A stretch of DNA of 55,702 nt from Roseomonas sp. HF4 (GTDB lineage Bacteria; Pseudomonadota; Alphaproteobacteria; Acetobacterales; Acetobacteraceae). Location: assembly GCF_005222755.1 (NCBI RefSeq), contig NZ_STGD01000022.1:1-55702 (forward strand), read 5' to 3'. This document shows, piece after piece, positions 34,750-42,518 of the stretch. Position 1 is the stretch's first letter. Each line of letters starts with the position of its first letter. The notes below the pieces were generated by a model. It was not told where the DNA came from. It was given only the letters and a program-made list of their open reading frames with translations, and did not search any database. The translations under genes and the position numbers were made by a program.

Positions 34750-36402
34750 TCACGCCATCCGGATCGCGGGCGCCGGCTGCCCCTCGATCAGCACGTTCAC
34801 GCAGGCCGGCTTGCCGGATGCGAAGGCGCGCTCGACCGCGGGCACGATCTCCTCGGCGCGCGTCACGTATTCGCCGTGCCCGCCGAGCGCTGCGGCCACC
34901 AGGTCGTAACGCGTGCCGGGCGCGAGCTCGCAGCCATGCGTCCGGTTCGCCCCGTATTCGCGGATCTGGATCTGGTGCTCGGCGTTCCACTTCGCGTCGT
35001 TGCCGACCACCGCCACGAAGGGCAGGCCGTGGCGAAAGGCGGTGTCGAACTCGGCCATGTGGAAGCCGAAGGTGCCGTCGCCGAGCACGCAGAGGATCTG
35101 CGCGTCCGGCCGCGCGACGCGCGCGGCCAGCGCGAACGGAATGGCCGCGCCGATCGCGCCCGCGACGCCGTTGATGATGCGCGCCGGGCCGTGCGGTTCG
35201 GCCGCGTTGCCGGACAGCATGGACTGCGCCCATTGCCCGATCTCGCCGCCGTCGCAGACCAGCACGGCGTCGGGCGAGGCGTCGAGGAACGGCCTGAGCG
35301 CGTGGCAGAGCGTCGCCGGATGGATCGGGCCGTCCGGCGCGCCGGCCAGCGCGGCCCAGCCCGGCGGGCGGAAGGCGATGGCCTGGCCGAGCCTGTCCGC
35401 CCAGGCGGCATTGCCGTGCGGCGCCGCGGCAGGCGTGAGTGCCGCGACCGCCTCGGCCGCGCCGGCCAGCGCCGCCACCGCGATGCGGTCGCCGAGGCTG
35501 CCGGCCGCGCGCGCGAGCAGCGCCGCATCGGGCTCGACCACCACGAAGCGGGCCGCGGCCGGGATGGCGGGCGCGCGGCCGAAGCGCAGCGTAAAGTCGA
35601 GCGCCTTGCCGAGCAGCACCACGAGGTCCGCTTCCGCCAGCGCCTGCGCGAAGGCGCCGAGCGAGGGGTCGCCCAGCCCCCGCGGGCTTTCCATCGCAAC
35701 CACCCGCAGCCCGAGCCTGGCCGCGAGCGCGCCCAGCGCCGCCCGCCCCGGCGGCGTGCAGAGCGCGGGCGGCGCCACGACCACCGGGCGTTCGGCCGCA
35801 GCGATGGCGGCCGCGATGGCGGCGGCGCTCTCGGCCGACAGGCGCATGGGCGCCGGGGCATAGGCCGCCGGGCCGCGCAGCGTCGGCGGCGCGATGCGCG
35901 CGTCCAGCACGTCGGTCGGCAGCGACAGGTGGACAGGGCCCGGCCGCCCGGACCGCGCGAGGCGGATCGCGCCCGCGACCTCCTGCGCCAAAGCCTCGGC
36001 CGTGCTGGCGGTCAGCGCCTTCTTGCAGACCGGCTCGGCCATGCGGGCCTGTTCGAGTTCCTGGAAGGCGCCGAGCCCGAGCTCCGCATTGGGCGCATGC
36101 CCCGACAGCAGCAGGACCGGCATCTCCCCGGCCAGCGCCGTGGGCAGCCCGGCGACCGCGTTGGTATGCCCCTGCCCGCCTGTAACGAGTGCGACGCCCA
36201 CCTCCCCGGTCAGCCGCGCCCAGGCATCGGCCATGTGGACGGTCGCGGCTTCATGCCGCGTGTGGATGATCTCGATGCCCGAGCCGAGCAGCGCGTCGTA
36301 GACCGGCATGATGTGGTTGCCGGAAAGGCTGAAGATACGGCTGACGCCGGCCTGCTTCAGCGCCCGCACCAGGATGTCCGCGCCGCGGATGGTCTCGGCC
36401 AT
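34750..36402 (-). CDS. Thiamine-diphosphate-dependent enzyme (acetolactate synthase/benzoylformate decarboxylase superfamily)
   Basis: The product has 550 residues from Met-Ala-Glu-Thr; an ATG 15 bp upstream is in frame, but AGGGAG lies between the two and is a good ribosome binding site for the second. The catalytic Glu51 is in RHEAATVHMADAW. The ThDP-Mg motif starts GDGTFGF at 441 and ends near Asn468. All three domains (PYR, central, PP) are present. Members decarboxylate 2-keto acids or condense pyruvate; the exact reaction is open. It is divergent from the sdh/fum-like operon and shares its control region, so the two are probably co-regulated. Confidence 0.88.
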   Translation of the reverse strand: MAETIRGADILVRALKQAGVSRIFSLSGNHIMPVYDALLGSGIEIIHTRHEAATVHMADAWARLTGEVGVALVTGGQGHTNAVAGLPTALAGEMPVLLLSGHAPNAELGLGAFQELEQARMAEPVCKKALTASTAEALAQEVAGAIRLARSGRPGPVHLSLPTDVLDARIAPPTLRGPAAYAPAPMRLSAESAAAIAAAIAAAERPVVVAPPALCTPPGRAALGALAARLGLRVVAMESPRGLGDPSLGAFAQALAEADLVVLLGKALDFTLRFGRAPAIPAAARFVVVEPDAALLARAAGSLGDRIAVAALAGAAEAVAALTPAAAPHGNAAWADRLGQAIAFRPPGWAALAGAPDGPIHPATLCHALRPFLDASPDAVLVCDGGEIGQWAQSMLSGNAAEPHGPARIINGVAGAIGAAIPFALAARVARPDAQILCVLGDGTFGFHMAEFDTAFRHGLPFVAVVGNDAKWNAEHQIQIREYGANRTHGCELAPGTRYDLVAAALGGHGEYVTRAEEIVPAVERAFASGKPACVNVLIEGQPAPAIRMA

Positions 36403-36437
36403 GGTCGTCTCCCTCATGATGGCGCGCAACACGCCAT

Positions 36438-36540
36438 GGGCTGGACTGGGTGTCCAGACGCCTCGGGCTGGACATGGCGTCCATGGCGCCACGCGCTGGA
36501 CATGGCGCCGGGACGCCGCGGGCTGGACAGGCGGTCCGGC
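36438..36540. promoter_or_regulatory. Candidate operator array: four ~27-bp units with CTGGAC palindromes
   Basis: CTGGAC begins at 36441, 36468, 36496 and 36523, spacings of 27, 28 and 27 bp. Three units have a matching right arm 5 bp later: GTCCAG (36452, perfect), GTCCAT (36479) and GTCCGG (36534). The third has a degenerate arm. The array fills the gap between the divergent ThDP-enzyme and iron-sulfur-subunit genes (36403-36576). Regularly spaced dyads in a divergent gap suggest cooperative binding of a dimeric regulator; that regulator is not encoded beside it. A decayed tandem repeat without function is the alternative. Confidence 0.6.
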
Positions 36541-36576
36541 GCCGGTAGTCTGCCGCGCATCGAAGGGGGAGCGTCC

Positions 36577-37314
36577 ATGGCCGAGCCGGCCAGCCTGAAG
36601 GTGAGCGTCTGGCGGGGCGCCGAGCAGGGCGAGTTCGCACGCTACGAGGTGCCGGCGCGGGCGAACCAGACCGTGCTCGACGTCGTCACGCACATCCAGC
36701 GCGAGATCGACCCCTCGCTCGCCTATCGCTTCGCGTGCCGCGTCGGCATGTGCGGGTCCTGTGCCATGACGGTAAACGGCCGCGCGCGCTGGACCTGCCG
36801 GACGCATGTGCGGAAGGTGGTCGATGCCGATGGCGCGCTGGAACTGCGCCCGCTCGCGAACTTGCCGGTCATCCGCGACCTCGCCGCCGACCTCACGCCC
36901 TTCTTCGAAAAGTGGCGCCGCGCCCGCGGCCAGTTCGAGCCGAAGGACGCGCCGGACGGCGCGGTGCCGGCCGACTTCGCCGTGGTGCCGCCGGGGTCGA
37001 AGGCGCGCGCCGAGGCCGATGCCGGCATCGAATGCATCGGCTGTGGCGTCTGCTACGCCAGCTGCGACGTGGTGGCCTGGAACCCCGACTACCTCGGCCC
37101 TGCCGCGATGAATCGTGCCTGGACGCTGGTGAACGACGTGCGCGACGGCGCGCGCGCCGGGCGACTGGAGGCGGTCGCGGGCGATGCCGGCTGCCATTCC
37201 TGCCATTCCACGCAATCCTGCACGGAACGCTGCCCGAAGAACCTCGACCCCTCCTCCGCCATCGCCGGGCTGAAGCGGGCGCTGTTCTGGGACACGCTGC
37301 TGGGGCGGCGATGA
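36577..37314 (+). CDS. Succinate dehydrogenase/fumarate reductase-type iron-sulfur subunit
   Basis: The product has 245 residues, the usual SdhB/FrdB size. The N-terminal ferredoxin domain has [2Fe-2S] ligands Cys54, Cys59, Cys62 and Cys74 (CRVGMCGSC...C). The second domain has CIGCGVCYASC (153-163) for [4Fe-4S] and CHSTQSCTERCP (209-220) for the remaining cluster. Cys163 is followed by Asp rather than the usual Pro. It should pass electrons from the flavoprotein encoded at 40458 to the membrane anchors encoded next. The ATG is preceded by AAGGGGGAGCG. The long open frame upstream is antisense to the ThDP enzyme and is ignored. Confidence 0.92.
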   Translation: MAEPASLKVSVWRGAEQGEFARYEVPARANQTVLDVVTHIQREIDPSLAYRFACRVGMCGSCAMTVNGRARWTCRTHVRKVVDADGALELRPLANLPVIRDLAADLTPFFEKWRRARGQFEPKDAPDGAVPADFAVVPPGSKARAEADAGIECIGCGVCYASCDVVAWNPDYLGPAAMNRAWTLVNDVRDGARAGRLEAVAGDAGCHSCHSTQSCTERCPKNLDPSSAIAGLKRALFWDTLLGRR

Positions 37315-37652
37315 GCGGCGCGCGCGGGCAGGTGCATCTCTGGGTGGTCCAGCGCGTCACCGCCATGCTGCTGGCCGCGGCCGTCGTCGTGCACCTGGTC
37401 ACCATCGTGTCCGCGGTGCGGGGCGGGCTCACCGCCGCCGAGATCATCGGCCGACTCCAGGGGCACGAGGGCTGGCTGCTGTTCTACGTGCTCTTCGCGC
37501 TGGCCGCCGGGCTGCACGGCGCGATCGGGCTGCGCAACATCGCCGCCGAGACGATCGGCCTGCGCGGCCGCAGCGCCGACCTCGCCTGGGTGGCCGCGGG
37601 GCTGCTGACCGCGGGCTTCGGCATCCGCGCCGCCATCGGGCTCTATGCCTGA
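37311..37652 (+). CDS. Membrane anchor subunit of the SDH/FRD-like complex (first)
   Basis: The product has 113 residues with three hydrophobic helices. Its start overlaps the end of the iron-sulfur gene (ATGA), and its end overlaps the next start (TGATG). The sequence HLWVVQRVTAMLLAAAVVVHLVTI in the first helix resembles SdhC/SdhD quinone- and haem-binding anchors, with His and Arg in positions that could serve haem. Similarity is weak, as is usual for these subunits, so the call rests mainly on size, topology and context. Confidence 0.75.
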   Translation: MSGARGQVHLWVVQRVTAMLLAAAVVVHLVTIVSAVRGGLTAAEIIGRLQGHEGWLLFYVLFALAAGLHGAIGLRNIAAETIGLRGRSADLAWVAAGLLTAGFGIRAAIGLYA

Positions 37653-37993
37653 TGGACCTGCGGCCGCGTTCCCACCCGACCTACCTCGCCTTCGTGGTGC
37701 ACCGTGTCTCTGGGCTCCTGCTGGCGCTGTTCCTGCCGGTGCATTTCTGGGCGCTGGGCAGCGCCATCCGGGGGGAAGCGGCGCTGGACGGCCTGCTGCG
37801 CTGGACCGAGAACCCGCTGGCCAAGGCGGCGGAGACGCTGCTGGTCGTGCTGCTGGCCGCGCACCTGGCCGGGGGCCTGCGCGTGCTGGCGCTGGAATTC
37901 CTCGGCTGGCGGCGGCGGCAGAAGGACATGGTCGCGATCTCGGCCGGCATCGCGCTGCTGGCGGGCCTGATGTTCCTGCTCAATGTGGTTTGA
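37652..37993 (+). CDS. Membrane anchor subunit of the SDH/FRD-like complex (SdhC-like, second)
   Basis: The product has 113 residues with three hydrophobic segments. The motif HRVSGLLLALFLPVHFW (His17, Ser20, His31) and the later AAHLAGGLRVLALEF (His71) correspond to the cytochrome b556 subunit pattern, where the Ser and His take part in quinone and haem binding. It overlaps the previous gene by one base and the next by 11 bp. Together the two anchors would place the Fe-S/flavoprotein pair on the inner membrane. Confidence 0.8.
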   Translation: MDLRPRSHPTYLAFVVHRVSGLLLALFLPVHFWALGSAIRGEAALDGLLRWTENPLAKAAETLLVVLLAAHLAGGLRVLALEFLGWRRRQKDMVAISAGIALLAGLMFLLNVV

Positions 37994-38714
37994 GGCGGCG
38001 CTCGTCGCCGGAGCCTGCTTCGTCGCCGGCTTCTGCGCCGGCATGGCGGGCTTCGCCTTCGTGCTGGTGGCGGCCGGGATGCTGCTGCATGTCGTCTCGC
38101 CGTCCGTCACCGCGCCGGTGCTGGTGCTGGGCAGCCTGATCTCCCAGGGCATGAGCCTGCCGGCCATGTGGCCGCATATCGAATGGCCGCGGATGCGCTT
38201 CTTCCTGGGTGTCGCGGTGCTCGGCATGCCGGTCGGCATCCTGGTGCTGGCCAAGGGGCCGGCGGGGGCGATCGTTGGCGGCGTCGGCGTGCTGCTGGTG
38301 GTCTATTCCGGCTACATGCTGGCGCGCATCGCGCTGCGCATGGCCCCGCCCGAGGTGCGCGGCAGCCGCCGGGCCGACGGCGCGATCGGCTTCATGAGCG
38401 GCATCCTGGGCGGCATCGGCGGCTTCGTCGGCGCCCTGCCGGCCATGTGGGCGGACATCCAGGGCTGGCCCAAGGACCGCGCGCGGGCCTTCATGCAGCC
38501 CTTCATCGTGTTCATGCAGGCGATCACCTCGGTGGGGCTGGCGGCCAGCGGCTTCTTCACGGTGCAGACGCTGGTGCTGGCGGCGCTGGCGACGCCCGCG
38601 CTGGTGCTCGGCACCTGGCTCGGGCTCAGGGCCTATCGGGCGCTGCCCGCGCAGGGGTTCCGCATGGTATTGCTGGTGCTGCTGTTTGTATCCGGCATCT
38701 CGCTGCTGGTCTGA
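37983..38714 (+). CDS. TauE/SafE family membrane carrier
   Basis: The product has 243 residues and about eight hydrophobic helices. FCAGMAGFAFVLVAAGMLLHVVSP near the N-terminus and GFMSGILGGIGGFVGALPAMWADIQGWPKDRARAFMQ in the middle are the duplicated TauE/SafE pattern. The family moves sulfite, sulfoacetate or other small organic anions across the inner membrane. Here it lies between subunit genes of a dehydrogenase and a fumarase, overlapping the preceding gene, so it may carry the dicarboxylate or a product of this pathway. Alternative: an unrelated sulfite exporter gene caught in the operon. Confidence 0.85.
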   Translation: MWFEAALVAGACFVAGFCAGMAGFAFVLVAAGMLLHVVSPSVTAPVLVLGSLISQGMSLPAMWPHIEWPRMRFFLGVAVLGMPVGILVLAKGPAGAIVGGVGVLLVVYSGYMLARIALRMAPPEVRGSRRADGAIGFMSGILGGIGGFVGALPAMWADIQGWPKDRARAFMQPFIVFMQAITSVGLAASGFFTVQTLVLAALATPALVLGTWLGLRAYRALPAQGFRMVLLVLLFVSGISLLV

Positions 38715-38733
38715 CGGGAAGGAAAGGCGCGCC

Positions 38734-39669
38734 ATGACGCTGATGACGAAGCCGGGGGTCGCGCCGCAAGGCGCGCGGGACGATGGTTCGCCGCTGCGGG
38801 TCGAGCCCGCGGCAATCGAGGAAGCCGCGAAGCTGCTCTACATCCGCGCCTGCAAGATCCTGCCCGACGACATCAAGGCGGGCTTCGCGCGGCTGGACGG
38901 CTCCGAGACCGACGCCACCGCCAGGACCATCCTGGCGACCATGATCGAGAACATCGGCGTGGCGGAGCGCATGGACAACCTGCTGTGCCAGGACACCGGC
39001 ATCCCGATCTTCAACGTGCTGGTGGGCCGCAACGTGCAGGTCGATGGCTGGGAACTGAAGCAGGCCATCGCGCGCGGCACCGCGCGCGCCACGCGCGAAC
39101 ACCCGCTGCGGTCCTCGGTCGTGCATCCCATCACGCGCCGGAACGAACATACCTCCTGCGGCGAACGCGTGCCCGTCATCAACATCGACTTCACCGACGC
39201 CGAGCGCGAGTTGCGCCTCGAGATGATCCCGAAGGGCAGCGGTTCCGAGAACGGGTCCTTCCTGCAGATGCTGATCCCGGCCGATGGCGTCGCCGCCGTG
39301 AAGCGCTTCGTGGTGGACCGCGTGATCCAGGCCGGCGGCAAGGTCTGCCCGCCGACCATCGTGGGCGTGGGCGTCGGCGGCACCTCGGACCTCTGCATGC
39401 ACCTGGCCAAGGTCGCGGCGACGCGCCCGCTGGGGTCGCGCTGCGCCGATGCCGAAGGCGCGAGGCTGGAGGCGGAACTGAGCGAGGCGGTGAACAGCCT
39501 CGGCATCGGCCCGCAGGGGCTGGGCGGCGATTCCACCGCCTTCGCCGTGCATGTGGAAACCGCCGCGACCCACATCACGATGAACCCCGTCGCGGTGAAC
39601 ATCCAGTGCCACTCCGCGCGCCGCGCCAGCGCCACCTTCACCCCCGCTGGCATCGAGATCGGGTTCTGA
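38734..39669 (+). CDS. Class I fumarase/L-tartrate dehydratase-type alpha subunit
   Basis: The product has 311 residues from Met-Thr-Leu-Met, behind GGAAGGAAAG. An upstream in-frame ATG lies in the previous gene. It matches the N-terminal half of iron-sulfur class I fumarases, which in two-subunit forms is TtdA-like. Conserved cluster ligands are visible as Cys85 (LLCQDTGIP), Cys205 (KVCPPTIVGVGVGG) and Cys292 (IQCHSARR). It needs the beta subunit encoded 4 bp downstream. The reaction is reversible hydration of fumarate or dehydration of tartrate or a methylated analog; the sequence alone does not decide. Confidence 0.9.
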   Translation: MTLMTKPGVAPQGARDDGSPLRVEPAAIEEAAKLLYIRACKILPDDIKAGFARLDGSETDATARTILATMIENIGVAERMDNLLCQDTGIPIFNVLVGRNVQVDGWELKQAIARGTARATREHPLRSSVVHPITRRNEHTSCGERVPVINIDFTDAERELRLEMIPKGSGSENGSFLQMLIPADGVAAVKRFVVDRVIQAGGKVCPPTIVGVGVGGTSDLCMHLAKVAATRPLGSRCADAEGARLEAELSEAVNSLGIGPQGLGGDSTAFAVHVETAATHITMNPVAVNIQCHSARRASATFTPAGIEIGF

Positions 39670-39673
39670 CGCC

Positions 39674-40282
39674 ATGACACACCACGTGCTGCACATGCCG
39701 ATCACCGAGGAGCAGATCCGCGCGCTCCGCGCCGGCGACACCGTGACACTCGAGGACGTGCTCTACGGCATCCGCGACGCCACCCAGATCCACATGTTCG
39801 ACCATGGCCGCCGGACGAAGTTCGACCTGCGCGGCCACGCGGTCATCCACACCGCGCCGAACCTGCGCAAGGTGGACCGGTCCGGCACCAACCATTCGGG
39901 CTACGAGGCGGTCTGCGTCGGCACCACCACATCCGACCGCATGGAACGCTTCACCCGCCCGCTGATGGAGCGGGAGGGCGTGCGCATCATCATCGGCAAG
40001 GGCGGCCTGCGGGACGGTTCGCTGAAGGCCTTCCAGGACCTCGGCGGCGCCTATCTCGCCGTGGTCGGCGGCGCCGCCGCGCTCGAGACCACCTGGATCG
40101 AGGCGGTCGAGGATGTCGACCTCGACGACCTCAACCCGGAGAGCCTCTACAAGTTCCGCATCAAGGGCTTCGGGCCGCTGCTGGTGGCGATGGACAGCCA
40201 TGGCGGCAGCCTCTACGCCACGGTGAACGAGGAAGCCGCGCGCCGCCGCCAGGCGGTGCTGGAGAAGCTGGGGGCCGCCTGA
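39674..40282 (+). CDS. Class I fumarase/L-tartrate dehydratase-type beta subunit
   Basis: The product has 202 residues and corresponds to the C-terminal, swivelling domain of class I fumarases (TtdB-like). The motifs LRAGDTVTLEDVLYGIRDATQ, HTAPNLRKV, VCVGTTTSDRME, IIIGKGGLRDGSLKAFQDLGGAYLAVVGGAAAL and WIEAVEDVDLDDLNPESLYKF are as expected. It forms the active site with the alpha subunit. The stop overlaps the start of a 59-residue ORF by one base (TGATG). Confidence 0.92.
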   Translation: MTHHVLHMPITEEQIRALRAGDTVTLEDVLYGIRDATQIHMFDHGRRTKFDLRGHAVIHTAPNLRKVDRSGTNHSGYEAVCVGTTTSDRMERFTRPLMEREGVRIIIGKGGLRDGSLKAFQDLGGAYLAVVGGAAALETTWIEAVEDVDLDDLNPESLYKFRIKGFGPLLVAMDSHGGSLYATVNEEAARRRQAVLEKLGAA

Positions 40283-40461
40283 TGCTGGTTCTGCCGATCG
40301 TCATCCTGCTGCAGGTCCTGCCGCCGCCGCTCGGCATGATGATGACCGCGCGGATGTTCGGCGCCACCGCCCACACCGACGTCATCCTGTCGATCCCCGC
40401 ACCCGCTCCCGCCGAGGACTGCAACTGCGGAATCCCCTCAAGCCCGCGAGGCCCGCGATGA
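40282..40461 (+). CDS. 59-residue ORF coupled to both neighbours (possible small membrane protein)
   Basis: The frame runs ATG 40282 to TGA 40459-40461. The ATG shares one base with the fumarase beta stop (TGATG), and the stop overlaps the flavoprotein ATG at 40458 (ATGA). The N-terminus is hydrophobic (MLVLPIVILLQVLPPPLG), enough for a membrane or signal segment, followed by a Pro/Ala-rich part with CNC. No family is recognised. The double overlap would be a coincidence for non-coding DNA in GC-rich sequence, but a translational link without functional product is possible. Confidence 0.55.
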   Translation: MLVLPIVILLQVLPPPLGMMMTARMFGATAHTDVILSIPAPAPAEDCNCGIPSSPRGPR

Positions 40462-42191
40462 CCGCCATCAGCCGCCGCCGCACCGACATCCTCGTCCTCG
40501 GCGCCGGCGGCGCCGGGCTGCTCGCCGCGCTGCACGCCAAGGACGCGGCGCCCGACCTCGAGGTCACCATCGCGGTCAAGGGTCTGCTCGGGAAATGCGG
40601 CTGCACCCGCATGGTCCAGGGCGGCTACAACGTCGCGATCGCGGCAGGCGATTCCGCCGAGCGTCACTTCATGGACACGCTCGACGGTGGCAAGTGGCTG
40701 AACGACCAGGACCTCGCCTGGACGCTCGTGGTCGGCGCGCAGGCGCGCATCCGTGAACTCGAGAACCGCTGGGGCTGCTTCTTCGACCGCAACCCGGACG
40801 GCACCATCCACCAGAAGGCGTTCGCCGGGCAGACCTTCGACCGCACCGTCCACAAGGGCGACCTCACGGGCATCGAGATCGTCAACCGGCTCGCGGAACA
40901 GGTCTGGGCGCGCGGCGTGCAGCGCATGGAGGAACACCGCGCCGTCGCGCTGGTCCGCACCAAGGACGCGGCACGGATCTCGGGCGTGCTGCTGATCGAC
41001 ATGCGGAGCGGCGGACTGGTGTTCGTGCAGGCACGCGCCGTGCTGCTCGGCACCGGCGGCGGGCCGACCATGTACAAATACCACACGCCGTCGGGCGACA
41101 AGGCCTGCGACGGCATGGCGATGGCGCTCCGCGCGGGCCTCCCGCTCCGCGACATGGAGATGGTGCAGTTCCACCCGACCGGCGTCCTCGCCGGCCCGGG
41201 CACCCGCATGACCGGCACCATCATCGAGGAAGGGCTGCGCGGCGCCGGCGGCTACCTTCTGGGCGGCGACGGCCAGCGCTTCATGCACAAGTACGACAGC
41301 CGCGGCGAACGCGCGACGCGCGACATCGTCTCCCGCTCCATGCAGCGCGAGATCCTGGCCGGCAACGTGAACGAGGAAGGCGGCCTCTGGATCGAGATGG
41401 GGCATCTCGGCCCCGAGCGCGTCGCCCGCGAATTCAAGGGCATGGTGGAACGCTGCGCCGACAACGGCTTCGACCTGGCCGGCGGGCGCGTCCCCGTGGT
41501 GCCGACCGCGCACTACATGATGGGCGGCCTGGTGTTCCGCGCCGATGGATCGACCGACCTGCCCGGCCTCTTCGCGGCCGGGGAGGACACCGGCGGCGTC
41601 CACGGTGCGAACCGGCTCGGCGGCAATGGGGTCGCGAATTCCACCGTCTTCGGGGGCATCGCCGGCGACAGCATGGGCGCCTGGGTGCCGCGCCATGGCG
41701 CCTTCGAGGACCCGGACGAGGCCGTGCTCGACGAAGCCCTCGCCGCGATCGAGGCGCCCTTCGCGAAGCCCGCGCGCAACCTCTCGCCGATCCGCGACGC
41801 GCTGCTCGACCTGATGTGGGACAAGGCGGGCATCCTCCGCGACGCGGCGGGCCTCTCGGACGCCGCGCGCGGCCTGGACGCGCTGGAGGCCGAGGTCGAT
41901 GGCGCTGGGGTGAACGGCTGCGACCGCGCCTTCAACCTCACCTGGCACGACTGGCTGAACCTGAAGTCGCAGTTGCTGGTCAGCCGCGCCATCGTGGTCG
42001 CGTCGCTGGCGCGCGAGGAATCCCGCGGCGCCCATTGGCGCGAGGATTTCCCCGCGACGCGCGACGATTCCGCTGGCCTCGCCGCCACCATCACCACGCT
42101 GGACGGCGGGCGCATCGCCCAGGGCTGGCAAGAGGTGCGCTTCACGCGCCTCAGGCCTGGCCAGAGCCTGCTGCCCGCCGCCGCGGAGTGA
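40458..42191 (+). CDS. Succinate dehydrogenase/fumarate reductase-type flavoprotein subunit
   Basis: The product has 577 residues with an N-terminal FAD motif (ILVLGAGGAGLLAAL), HPTGVLAGPG and EGLRGAGGYLL in the substrate region, and GGVHGANRLGGNGVANSTVFG near 380, which carries the conserved Arg. In succinate dehydrogenase FAD is bound covalently to His in the HTVAAQGG-type motif. Here the same place reads CTRMVQGG, with Cys at the His position, so FAD is probably not attached through His and the midpoint potential may favour reduction or another substrate. It closes the operon, four genes away from its iron-sulfur partner. Confidence 0.9.
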   Translation: MTAISRRRTDILVLGAGGAGLLAALHAKDAAPDLEVTIAVKGLLGKCGCTRMVQGGYNVAIAAGDSAERHFMDTLDGGKWLNDQDLAWTLVVGAQARIRELENRWGCFFDRNPDGTIHQKAFAGQTFDRTVHKGDLTGIEIVNRLAEQVWARGVQRMEEHRAVALVRTKDAARISGVLLIDMRSGGLVFVQARAVLLGTGGGPTMYKYHTPSGDKACDGMAMALRAGLPLRDMEMVQFHPTGVLAGPGTRMTGTIIEEGLRGAGGYLLGGDGQRFMHKYDSRGERATRDIVSRSMQREILAGNVNEEGGLWIEMGHLGPERVAREFKGMVERCADNGFDLAGGRVPVVPTAHYMMGGLVFRADGSTDLPGLFAAGEDTGGVHGANRLGGNGVANSTVFGGIAGDSMGAWVPRHGAFEDPDEAVLDEALAAIEAPFAKPARNLSPIRDALLDLMWDKAGILRDAAGLSDAARGLDALEAEVDGAGVNGCDRAFNLTWHDWLNLKSQLLVSRAIVVASLAREESRGAHWREDFPATRDDSAGLAATITTLDGGRIAQGWQEVRFTRLRPGQSLLPAAAE

Positions 42192-42237
42192 TGCCCCCGG
42201 CCGGGAGGGGCGGGATGGCAGCGAATGGTGGGGGAGC

Positions 42238-42366
42238 AGGGAACGTCTCCTCCCACTCCCCCCTTAACCTTCTCTGGCACCTGGCGCCCCGCCATCCAGG
42301 TCGGGCGCCAGGTGCCAAGAAAAGGGAGGGCTTGGGGTCCCGTATCGGCGGAGGTTCTCCTCCCCC
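42238..42366 (+). repeat. Dispersed palindromic repeat, copy C
   Basis: A perfect 15-bp inverted repeat, TGGCACCTGGCGCCC (42275-42289) and GGGCGCCAGGTGCCA (42303-42317), has a 13-base loop. It is flanked by GGGAACGTCTCCTCCC on the left and AAAGGGAGGG then GGAGGTTCTCCTCCCCC on the right. Copies A and B share this order. It fills most of the gap (42192-42518) after the flavoprotein gene; the rest of the gap holds the leader of the rhodanese gene and nothing else recognised. The hairpin could end the sdh/fum operon transcript. Confidence 0.75.
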
Positions 42367-42518
42367 GACCTTCCGGCGACCCTTCCCCAGGCCACAGGCC
42401 GCTTGACACGCCGGCGCCCGCTTCCCACCCTGCTTATCAAGGGGACATCCGCGATCGCCCCGTGAGGCTCCGGCCGAAGCATCGCGTCCAGAACTCCCAT
42501 CCAGGAGAGGACGCCCCC

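Noticed and set aside
36438..36540. CRISPR array from the ~27-bp repeats
   Set aside because: The units are contiguous tandem repeats without unique spacers, only four and imperfect, and there are no cas genes.
34654..36576. Plus-strand extension of the iron-sulfur subunit frame to 886 residues
   Set aside because: Antisense to the ThDP enzyme; the Fe-S subunit starts at 36577 behind a ribosome binding site.
36403..37215. Upstream extension of the ThDP enzyme frame to 821 residues
   Set aside because: Antisense to the iron-sulfur subunit; the enzyme family starts near 36402.
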